Shown: in pieces, positions 1-6,294 of the stretch
How positions within the stretch are numbered: position 1 is the stretch's first letter
Layout of the letters: every line of letters starts with the position of its first letter
NCBI GenBank assembly: GCA_025350365.1
Contig: JANXXY010000136.1
Location: 1-6,309, forward strand
DNA: 6,309 nucleotides
Direction of reading: 5' to 3'
From: Bacteroidales bacterium
GTDB taxonomy: Bacteria; Bacteroidota; Bacteroidia; Bacteroidales; JAAUTT01
The notes under the pieces: model-generated
Seen by the model: only the letters and a program-made list of their open reading frames with translations
Database searches by the model: none
What the model was told of the DNA's origin: nothing
Position numbers and translations under genes: made by a program

Positions 1-89
1 AAACAAAACAAGGATTTTCCATCTTTCAACAAAGCCTCAATTGCTTTTCTACTACAAAGTTTTTCTTCTTTTGAAAAGGAAAAATTCAA
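1..89 (-). CDS. rnpA: Ribonuclease P protein component, N-terminal part (cut by window edge)
   Basis: This is the start of the RNase P protein subunit, the basic protein that binds the catalytic RNA and helps it remove 5' leaders from precursor tRNAs. Only 29 codons are present; the gene continues off the left edge. The reading frame gives N-F-S-F-S-K-E-E-K-L-C-S-R-K-A-I-E-A-L followed by L-K-D-G-K-S-L-F-C. This matches the family N-terminus (F-x-K-x-x-R/K-L, then an I-x-x-L-F/L-x-x-G-K-S segment). The start is taken as TTG at 89-87: an in-frame TAA lies immediately upstream and no ATG or GTG occurs in the visible part of the frame. The preceding gene is hemD, and the order DUF4271-hemD-rnpA is common in Bacteroidota, which supports the call. 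A terminator hairpin ends about 20 bases before this start, and I could not find a clear promoter in between. The identity is fairly sure; the exact start is inferred. Confidence 0.85.
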   Translation of the reverse strand, partial: MNFSFSKEEKLCSRKAIEALLKDGKSLFC

Positions 90-109
90 TTAATTCAAAT
101 TTGGTATAT

Positions 110-156
110 AAAAAAAGCTGACACTTTAAATCTATAAGATCGCCGGAGTCAGCCTT
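110..156 (-). terminator. Factor-independent terminator after hemD
   Basis: Read on the minus strand, AAGGCTGAC (156-148) pairs with GTCAGCTTT (122-114). This is a 9-bp stem with one G-U pair, and the arm runs straight into seven T residues (116-110). The 25-base loop holds a smaller hairpin of its own, ATCT-TAT-AGAT (140-130). The structure begins about 20 bases after the hemD stop and ends about 20 bases before the rnpA start, so it should end or reduce transcription of the DUF4271-hemD unit before rnpA. The long loop makes it less canonical than a short-loop terminator. Confidence 0.7.
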
Positions 157-175
157 ATAATAAGGTAGTATTTAA

Positions 176-991
176 TTACTTTACTTTGCTTTCTTCTGGT
201 TTTGGTTCTATTTGTTTACCGTTCTTACTGTCGTTTTTAGCTTCATTTTTGTTATGATCCTTGATAAAATGTTCCAAGGCCATAGTCATGGACGGAAATT
301 GAGGCATTGGTGCCTGAATATCTAGGCGTAAACCAGCGTCTTTTATTGCTTTAGCGGTGGATGTTCCAAAACTTGCAATTTTAATTTCGGCTTGCTTAAA
401 ATCAGGAAAATTTTGTAATAATGATTTAATGCATGATGGACTGTAGAAAACAAAAATATCATATCTAATCCCAACTAAATCAGTTAAATCAGAACAAACA
501 TTGCGATATAAAACAGCCTTTGTGAATTTCAGTTTATTTTTTTCGAGAAGCTTTGGTATTTCCGGTTTATGCTGATCGGAAACTGGCAAAAGAAACTTTT
601 CTTCCTTATGTTTTTGGAGGATGTCAATCATTTCGGGAAATGTTCCTTTCCCAAAAAAAATCTTCCTTTTACGATACACAATATATTTTTGCAGATAGAA
701 TGCGGTAGATTCCGACATACAAAAATACTTCAAAGCATCTGGCACAGTAATTCTCATCTCCTCGCAAATACGAAAGAAATGATCGATAGAAGTTTTACTT
801 GTAAAGATGACAGCACCATGGGCCAAAATATCTATACGGCATTGTCTGAATTCTTTTACCGATACACCCTCAACAAAACTAAACGGACGAAAATCAATCT
901 TTAGATTGTTCTTTTCAGCCAGCTCAAAGAAAGGTGATTTTTCCTGGTCAGCGGGTTGTGGCTGGGATACCAAAATTTTTTTAATTTTCAA
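176..991 (-). CDS. hemD: Uroporphyrinogen-III synthase (HemD family)
   Basis: This cytoplasmic enzyme closes and rearranges linear hydroxymethylbilane into uroporphyrinogen III, the common precursor of haem, sirohaem and cobalamin. The 271-residue protein is slightly longer than the usual ~250 residues. It shows the two-lobed HemD pattern: a first beta strand with I-K-K-I-L-V-S-Q-P (3-11), V-I-F-T-S-K-T-S (61-68), a linker strand, then D-I-F-V-F-Y-S-P-S-C-I (178-188), I-A-S-F-G-T-S-T-A-K-A (205-215) and A-P-M-P-Q-F-P-S-M (227-235), which corresponds to the family's P-T-x-x-x-M-x-x-A-I segment. The sequence is poorly conserved in this family, so the assignment also rests on gene order. Residues ~246-271 form a lysine- and glutamate-rich tail that lies outside the fold. 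The start is TTG (991-989): an in-frame TAA lies four codons upstream and the first internal ATG is at codon 79. It lies 40 bases after the DUF4271 stop, so the two are probably co-transcribed. Confidence 0.9.
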   Translation of the reverse strand: MKIKKILVSQPQPADQEKSPFFELAEKNNLKIDFRPFSFVEGVSVKEFRQCRIDILAHGAVIFTSKTSIDHFFRICEEMRITVPDALKYFCMSESTAFYLQKYIVYRKRKIFFGKGTFPEMIDILQKHKEEKFLLPVSDQHKPEIPKLLEKNKLKFTKAVLYRNVCSDLTDLVGIRYDIFVFYSPSCIKSLLQNFPDFKQAEIKIASFGTSTAKAIKDAGLRLDIQAPMPQFPSMTMALEHFIKDHNKNEAKNDSKNGKQIEPKPEESKVK

Positions 992-1031
992 TGCTGTAAA
1001 TTTTTAAGTTGTACAACTGACTTAGATAATA

Positions 1032-2225
1032 TTAAATCAATGTCGATGAATATTTTACAATTAAAAGTACTGGTAAAATTTCAACCGCACAAAGATACAA
1101 AATCAAATAAAAAGAAGAGACTCCTTTGTGTATAATAATTTGAAATCCTCTTATTATACGTAATATAAAGAGTCCTAGAAACAATACAATTCCAAAATAA
1201 AGTATGATTGGTTTTAAAGAATCGTTTATATATGGTATCATGATAACTATTGGGAAAAGAAAAAGTCCAATATTTTTATTGAATAAATTTATATTGTGAA
1301 CGTATTCAGAAAATTCGGCCTGAGCTAAAAATAAATAGCCGATAAATCTACAAAGCAGAGTTTTAATACTATAGATGGTGGCTATAGAAATGCAATAAAT
1401 TAAGATGCTTAAAAAATTATTTTTGGAAACGATCTGTGAAATATTAAAGTAAGCCATTACAAAAAAGAGAAAAAGTCCAATATTTATGGCAAATACAAGA
1501 TTTAATCCGACGGACATATTTTTGAAAAGAACGTTTTTCTCACGAAGAAGTCTTACGGATGACTGGTAATTTACCGCTGCCGCAACCACCTGTAATATAT
1601 ACTTTTGGTATAATATTTTCATCCATGAAAAAACAAACAGTGAGAGAAGCAATAAACCCGCAATCCAGTTAACTGATGATTCTGATAGCGCAGTGCCTTC
1701 TATACCTGTTATATCTTTTTTTATTCGTGGAGATATCGCTATATGAATAGATTTTTCTATCCGGGGGATTGTTGATATGTTATTTATTGAAGCTGTATCA
1801 AAATGATGTGAAAAAGTTTTGTATGGAATTGAAAGTAAAAAATTTTCCTGGAAAATAACGTCTGTATCAGTCCTGGAATGTTGATAGGGTAAAACCTCTT
1901 GATAAGTTTTGAAAGAAATGGTATCCTCCGGATTAATTGCGATTTCTAGTTGAGGTATAACGATTTTTCTATGTGAAGATATCGCTTTTTCCCGTTGATA
2001 GCTTCGCGCAAAAATAGAGTCTAAATTTTTATGAGTTGTTTGACCAGAAACCGAAGGCAGTGCAAGTGCTGGTTGTGCCAGGTTTAATTGAGGATCTATA
2101 ATTTTTTGTTTTGAAGTTTTTGAAGTATCCTGAAACAGAAATAGTTTCTCTATAACGTTTTCAGACGTAATAAAGTGAGGTGCGTCAATATTTTCAAATT
2201 TCTCCAAAGATATTCCCTTTAACAT
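1032..2225 (-). CDS. DUF4271 domain membrane protein
   Basis: This is a 397-residue inner-membrane protein of unknown function from a family found in Bacteroidota, usually encoded next to hemD. Residues 1-185 are polar, low in complexity and without membrane segments. The DUF4271 part starts at W187 and has about six hydrophobic helices, near 187-205, 240-260, 272-290, 319-335, 338-355 and 372-391. Family-like motifs are V-N-Y-Q-S-S-V-R-L-L-R-E-K-N (218-231), H-N-I-N-L-F-N-K-N-I-G-L-F-L-F-P (310-325), an R-G pair (359-360), and F-Y-L-I-L-Y-L-C-A-V-E-I-L-P at the start of the last helix. The ATG at 2225 is the natural start, with a promoter-like motif about 25 bases upstream. No catalytic site is recognisable. 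A role tied to haem synthesis is only suggested by the conserved gene neighbourhood. Confidence 0.92.
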   Translation of the reverse strand: MLKGISLEKFENIDAPHFITSENVIEKLFLFQDTSKTSKQKIIDPQLNLAQPALALPSVSGQTTHKNLDSIFARSYQREKAISSHRKIVIPQLEIAINPEDTISFKTYQEVLPYQHSRTDTDVIFQENFLLSIPYKTFSHHFDTASINNISTIPRIEKSIHIAISPRIKKDITGIEGTALSESSVNWIAGLLLLSLFVFSWMKILYQKYILQVVAAAVNYQSSVRLLREKNVLFKNMSVGLNLVFAINIGLFLFFVMAYFNISQIVSKNNFLSILIYCISIATIYSIKTLLCRFIGYLFLAQAEFSEYVHNINLFNKNIGLFLFPIVIMIPYINDSLKPIILYFGIVLFLGLFILRIIRGFQIIIHKGVSSFYLILYLCAVEILPVLLIVKYSSTLI

Positions 2226-2248
2226 ATAAAACCGTTAGGAAATTTGCG

Positions 2249-2256
2249 CAAAATTA
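2249..2256 (-). promoter_or_regulatory. Candidate Bacteroidota -7 promoter box for the DUF4271-hemD unit
   Basis: On the minus strand TAATTTTG fits the Bacteroidota -7 consensus TAnnTTTG exactly. It lies 23 bases before the DUF4271 ATG, in the 84-base gap after the MazG gene. A TTTG at 2273-2270 could serve as the -33 element, but the spacer is only 13 bases where about 19-21 is usual, so the promoter is not fully convincing. The palindrome TTTGCGCAAA (2243-2252) overlaps the end of the box and could be an operator or chance. Confidence 0.35.
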
Positions 2257-2309
2257 ATTAAATTTTTTGCAAACTCTCAGAATTAACCATGTTTTTTTTG
2301 TACTCTAGC

Positions 2310-2636
2310 TCACTTTAATTTTTCATTTAATTGATGTCTATTAATATCCCTTTTGGTTTTTTTGAATAAATTTTTTTTGAATGCCTTCGTTAAGTCTACT
2401 CCAGTTTGATTTGCCAAACAAATTAAAACAAATAATACATCGGCCATTTCATCTTCAAGATTTAATTTTTTGTCTGATTCTTTAAAAGATTGATCGCCGT
2501 ATTTTCTGGCAATTATTCTCGCCATTTCACCTACCTCTTCAGAGAGCAATGCCATATTTGTAAGTTCACTAAAATAGCGGATTCCAATAGTTTTAATCCA
2601 CTGGTCAACCGCTTCCTGGGCTTCTTCAATAGTCAT
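2310..2636 (-). CDS. MazG-like nucleotide pyrophosphohydrolase
   Basis: This is a small all-alpha NTP pyrophosphatase of the MazG superfamily. Such enzymes hydrolyse (d)NTPs to the monophosphate and pyrophosphate, and many clean up non-canonical nucleotides; the substrate here cannot be told. The metal-binding signature E-E-x-x-E ... E-x-x-D is intact: E-E-V-G-E then D-E-M-A-D. Counted from the ATG these are E33, E34, E37, E63 and D66. The protein is 108 residues, one MazG domain, ending R-D-I-N-R-H-Q-L-N-E-K-L-K, as in the short Bacteroidota group. I prefer the ATG at 2636 (M-T-I-E-E-A-Q), which matches the start I recall for relatives. A GTG at 2645, one base after the kinase stop, would add three residues (M-K-Q). 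The kinase stop lies 10 bases before the ATG, so expression is probably translationally coupled to the kinase. In many Bacteroidota I recall this gene beside dtd, which is not seen here. Confidence 0.92.
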   Translation of the reverse strand: MTIEEAQEAVDQWIKTIGIRYFSELTNMALLSEEVGEMARIIARKYGDQSFKESDKKLNLEDEMADVLFVLICLANQTGVDLTKAFKKNLFKKTKRDINRHQLNEKLK

Positions 2637-2646
2637 TTGCTTCACT

Positions 2647-5610
2647 TTAAATATGCCTGTTTACTGTTTCGTATAATATTTTAGAAATAATTGGTTTTGT
2701 GAGACAATCAACACATCCCGCTTCTAGTATTTTTTCTTTTTCATCATTAAAGGCATATGCCGTTTGTGCAATAATAGGAATGGTTGGATGTATCTTAAGA
2801 ATCTCTTTTGTAACTTCATAACCATTTAAATTTGGCAATTGGATGTCCATTAAAATAACATCAGGTCGTGTCTCAATACAATATTCCAATGCTTCAAATC
2901 CGTCTTTTGCCCAGTATACTTTAGCTCCGGTTTTCCTAAAGGCTGATTCTAACAATAAATAATTGGATGCAACGTCCTCTACTACAAGAATTGATTTTTT
3001 ACTCCAGTCATATTTTCCGTTAGTTGCATGAAGCTTATTTTTAATTGGCGGCGATAATGCATAGGTGTAAGGTAAAGTAAACATAAAAATTGACCCCTGT
3101 CCAGGGCTTGATTCTACAGTTAAACTCCCATCCATTTGTTCGGCAAGTTTTTTAGATATAGTCAATCCCAGACCTGTACCTCCATATAACTTTTTGTCGT
3201 CGATATGTTTATTGAATCTCTCAAATATCGTTGAAATCTTTTCGATAGGAATTCCTATTCCGGTATCTTTCACGTAAATGTTAATCGACTTATTTTTTTG
3301 TATATAATATCCAATTTCTATGCAGCCTGATTCTGTGAATTTTAAAGCGTTTCCTAACAGATTAGTAAGTACTTGTCGAAATCTCACCTGATCTACCTGA
3401 ATAAGTATTTGATCGTCAAAATTTAATTCAGCGAGCTTCAATTCAATTTTATCTTTACTTAATCGTTTTTTTTCGCCCAGAAAAAATAGATGAATTTCTT
3501 TAAGAAGGGTATTTACATAATATGCCGATTTATTGATTTTTAATTGACCAGCTTCTATGATGGAAACATCGATGATATCATCAATTAATTTTAACAAAGT
3601 ATCACCACTTGTTTTTATAATGTTCGCAAATTCTTGCTTTTCGTCAGAGGAAAAATCTTCATGAAGCAACATGTCCGAGAAACCAATGATAGCGTTCATT
3701 GGAGTGCGTATTTCATGAGACATATTGGCTAAAAATGCTGACTTAAGCTTATCGGCTTCTTCGGCTTTTTCTTTTGCTTTTTTCAGATTCTCTTCTTTTT
3801 GTTTCCGATCGGATATATTTCGCATGAAGGCGAACGCATATTCTTTTTGTTCGTGATAAATGTAATTCAGGATAATTTCTACGGGAAATTCGGATTTAGA
3901 CTTCCGAATAAAATTGGTTTCCACAACCAATGAGCCTTCTTTTTTAGTAATTTCCCAAAAGTCTATCCAATCGGTGATTGAAAATTTGGGTATAATATCG
4001 GTTATTTTTTTCCGGAGAATTTCCTCTTTTGAATATATTAGGTTTATGCATGCGGAGTTATTGGCGTAAACGAATCTGCCCTTGGAATCAATCCAGAAAA
4101 TTGGGTCTGCTGCATGTTCAATGGAAAATTGTGTAAGGCGAAGGGCGGAGGTTCTCTCTTTTACACGCAGGTCAAGCTCTTCGTTTATACGTTCTATTTT
4201 TTTTCCTTTAATTTCCAGTAGTTTGTATTGACGAAATAAGCCAAATGCCAGCAAAAGAATTATTGCTATACCAATTCCAAACAAGTAAAGATGAAATTGT
4301 TGTCGTTTTATCAATTCAATGTTTTTATTTATTTCAGCATTTTTATGTCGAATTTCTTGTTCCTTTTTATCGGTTTCATATTTGGCTTGCAACTCGGCAA
4401 TCCTCGTTGTTTTTTCACGATTCGAAACCGAATCGTTTATAACTTGATATTTATGGTAAAAATCAAGTGATTTTTTATAGTCTTTTCTTAAAAGGTATAA
4501 ATTTGAAAGTTCGAGATATGTTTCTTTCAATAACTCCAGCGATTTTACTTTTGTGGCATTAATCAATGCTTCGTCCAGGTAAAACTTGGAATTAGTAAAG
4601 TCTCCCAATTTCATATAATATCTTCCAAGATCATTACTTGTTTCTATTGCTCCCCAGGCATAATCAAATTTTTTGAACCGTTTATAAGCATGTATAGCGA
4701 TCTCTATTGCCTTGGTGGTATTACCCCTTTGAAAATAAATGTTTCCTTTGGACTCGTCCACATATGCCGATTTTCTTTCAAAATGCAACGAATCAAAAAG
4801 AGATTTCGAAAGATCGAGATATAATAGGGCTGTGTCATAATTTAACATTTTAGCATGTGTATTACCTAATCTGAAATATATTTCAGAAAGACTCTCTGCA
4901 TCGTCAAAGTCGGCGAAGTATTGAAGTGATTTATTTAAATATAAGATGGAATTTTTATAATCACCTAAAACAGTATATAAGGAACCAAGGTTGTTGTATA
5001 CTTTAGCTATGCCTTTTTTGTATTTATGCTGTTCATATATGTTAAGTGATTTTAAATACTGATCCAAGGCTTTATCGTAGTTTGTTCTATACCAATATAC
5101 ATTTCCAATTTTAAGAGTACTATTTGCAATTCCAATCTGATCACCTTCCTTTTGTGCCAGTTCTAAACTTTTTTGGTAATACTGAAAAGCCGAATCGTTT
5201 TTATTCATTTTATAAAAAACATCCCCTAGTGCAATTTGTAATTCAGATTCCAGATTCGGATTTTTCACTTTTTGAGTAAGTTCCAGGGCTCTATTATAGT
5301 ATGGAAGCGAAAGTCTGTCGTAATCTAGTTTGCGGTATACATCGCCTATAACTTTGAGAGCTTTTGCTTCTGATAATTTATCGTTGTGTTTTTTTGCTAT
5401 CCCGATAGCAGTTTCAGCATATTGCAAACTTCGCTCAGGTTGATGAAAATATACTTTTGTGGCTAGTCCCAGAAGAATTTCAATATTATTATTGTATCCT
5501 GAATTTTGATAGGATTTCGATAAAGTATCTTTTTGAATAAGAGACAAACCATAGGATTCAATAGATCCTAAAATATTAATTATTAAAAAAATTACTTTTA
5601 CTCTTATCAT
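2647..5610 (-). CDS. Hybrid sensor histidine kinase with TPR sensor, PAS and C-terminal receiver
   Basis: This 987-residue membrane kinase senses a signal, autophosphorylates on histidine and passes phosphate to its own receiver domain. Domains in order: an N-terminal hydrophobic signal sequence (~1-22); nine TPR-like helical pairs (~44-393); a charged coiled coil (~395-437); one membrane helix (~440-458) followed by R-Q-Y-K; a second coiled coil (~463-490); PAS (~490-602); HisKA with N-M-S-H-E-I-R-T-P-M-N, phosphorylated H632; HATPase_c with N box (N754), G1 D-T-G-I-G-I-P (D782), F box I-F-E-R-F (795-799) and G2 G-G-T-G-L-G-L (810-816); and a receiver (~873-987) with acidic pair E878-D879, phosphoacceptor D922, T950 and K972. 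All catalytic residues are present. The TPRs should therefore face the periplasm. No DNA-binding or HPt domain is attached and no regulator gene is adjacent, so its partner is unknown. The ATG at 5610 is the only reasonable start, with an in-frame TAA upstream. The MazG gene follows directly. Confidence 0.95.
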   Translation of the reverse strand: MIRVKVIFLIINILGSIESYGLSLIQKDTLSKSYQNSGYNNNIEILLGLATKVYFHQPERSLQYAETAIGIAKKHNDKLSEAKALKVIGDVYRKLDYDRLSLPYYNRALELTQKVKNPNLESELQIALGDVFYKMNKNDSAFQYYQKSLELAQKEGDQIGIANSTLKIGNVYWYRTNYDKALDQYLKSLNIYEQHKYKKGIAKVYNNLGSLYTVLGDYKNSILYLNKSLQYFADFDDAESLSEIYFRLGNTHAKMLNYDTALLYLDLSKSLFDSLHFERKSAYVDESKGNIYFQRGNTTKAIEIAIHAYKRFKKFDYAWGAIETSNDLGRYYMKLGDFTNSKFYLDEALINATKVKSLELLKETYLELSNLYLLRKDYKKSLDFYHKYQVINDSVSNREKTTRIAELQAKYETDKKEQEIRHKNAEINKNIELIKRQQFHLYLFGIGIAIILLLAFGLFRQYKLLEIKGKKIERINEELDLRVKERTSALRLTQFSIEHAADPIFWIDSKGRFVYANNSACINLIYSKEEILRKKITDIIPKFSITDWIDFWEITKKEGSLVVETNFIRKSKSEFPVEIILNYIYHEQKEYAFAFMRNISDRKQKEENLKKAKEKAEEADKLKSAFLANMSHEIRTPMNAIIGFSDMLLHEDFSSDEKQEFANIIKTSGDTLLKLIDDIIDVSIIEAGQLKINKSAYYVNTLLKEIHLFFLGEKKRLSKDKIELKLAELNFDDQILIQVDQVRFRQVLTNLLGNALKFTESGCIEIGYYIQKNKSINIYVKDTGIGIPIEKISTIFERFNKHIDDKKLYGGTGLGLTISKKLAEQMDGSLTVESSPGQGSIFMFTLPYTYALSPPIKNKLHATNGKYDWSKKSILVVEDVASNYLLLESAFRKTGAKVYWAKDGFEALEYCIETRPDVILMDIQLPNLNGYEVTKEILKIHPTIPIIAQTAYAFNDEKEKILEAGCVDCLTKPIISKILYETVNRHI

Positions 5611-6036
5611 GTTTATGTTCGCAACTTAATTTAGAAAAGCAGAATTTTCATTCCATTGAAAGTGATTAATTGACTCGGAAATATAAAACATTTAGAGGAA
5701 TATATTTGAAACAAGGTGTAAAATCATATATAAATAGCCGTAAAATGAATTATGCTGGCAATACTTGCGGGTATAAACGTTCATTTCAGGTTGCTTATTG
5801 TATCTTAATTTTTGTAGTTTCTTATAACTAAAATGCATTTAGCATATGATATTAATTTGTTGGAACTCAAGTTTAAATAAAAGAGAACATTACACTCCCT
5901 ATAGAACAATTGGCTATTAATTAAATAGAAAAAAAAAATAAAATTATTAAAAATTCTCTTCTATTTATGTACTTATCCTTAAATTTATTATTAAATTAGA
6001 GTGCTGTTTTAATTACTAACCTCAAAATTTTCAGTT
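5611..6036. other. AT-rich divergent intergenic region (426 bases)
   Basis: This gap separates the divergent kinase (minus strand) and helix-turn-helix (plus strand) genes and must hold the promoters of both. I find no tRNA, riboswitch, terminator or convincing complete promoter. Visible features are: TATATTTG at 5701-5708, an exact plus-strand match to the -7 consensus but without a -33 box at normal spacing; a 28-codon plus-strand ORF at 5745-5831; TAAACTTG on the minus strand at 5875-5868, one mismatch from the -7 consensus; a weak 5-bp hairpin CTATT/AATAG at 5914-5928; a run of ten A at 5929-5938; and a 7-bp inverted repeat AAGAGAA/TTCTCTT about 66 bases apart (starting near 5880 and 5954). 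The right half is extremely AT-rich. Confidence 0.6.
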
Positions 6037-6294
6037 ATGAATATTACATTCAATGAACTCAGAAAAATTAAGGATAATTTGCCTGCTGGCAGTATTAGAA
6101 ACATTGCCGACCGTTTAAATGTTACTGAAGATACGGTTCGAAATTATTTTGGTGGCAGTCATTACAAAAGTGGAGATTGTGTTGGAATGCATGTTGAACA
6201 GGGCCCGGATGGTGGTATTGTTTCGTTGGATGATACTACCATTTTGGATATGGCTCAATCAATTATTAATCTGCACGAACATCAGACTAATTAG
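6037..6294 (+). CDS. Small helix-turn-helix DNA-binding protein
   Basis: This 85-residue protein has a predicted helix-turn-helix at ~19-40: S-I-R-N-I-A-D-R-L as the first helix, the turn N-V, then T-E-D-T-V-R-N-Y-F-G-G as recognition helix and exit. The motif resembles the DNA-binding parts of Cro/LacI-like repressors. The C-terminal half has a conserved-looking stretch G-P-D-G-G-I-V-S-L-D-D-T-T-I-L-D (57-71) that probably forms a beta hairpin and short helix. From memory, close relatives are found in Bacteroidota and are annotated only as DNA-binding proteins; the target is unknown. The ATG at 6037 fits the N-terminus M-N-I-T-F-N-E-L-R-K-I-K, and no strong ribosome site is visible, as is usual in the phylum. 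It is transcribed away from the kinase gene. A regulatory role is inferred from the fold alone. Confidence 0.8.
   Translation: MNITFNELRKIKDNLPAGSIRNIADRLNVTEDTVRNYFGGSHYKSGDCVGMHVEQGPDGGIVSLDDTTILDMAQSIINLHEHQTN

Noticed and set aside
569..904. 111-codon plus-strand ORF
   Set aside because: It lies wholly inside hemD on the opposite strand and its product has no recognisable domain.
807..1007. 66-codon plus-strand ORF
   Set aside because: Antisense to the hemD 5' end, no family features.
2281..2309. Terminator after the MazG gene
   Set aside because: No stem with a T-run is visible on the minus strand, so read-through into the DUF4271 gene cannot be excluded.
2490..2684. 64-codon plus-strand ORF
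   Set aside because: Antisense to the MazG gene and the kinase 3' end; a shadow of real genes.
4245..4442. 65-codon plus-strand ORF
   Set aside because: Antisense to the membrane and coiled-coil part of the kinase, no supporting signal.
5868..5909. Minus-strand TAAACTTG with an upstream TTG as kinase promoter
   Set aside because: One mismatch in the -7 box, and the spacer of about 31 bases is far longer than the usual 19-21.
5914..5938. Hairpin CTATT/AATAG next to a run of ten A
   Set aside because: The stem is only 5 AT-rich base pairs. On the plus strand it is followed by A, and on the minus strand the T-run precedes the stem, so it is not a terminator in either direction.
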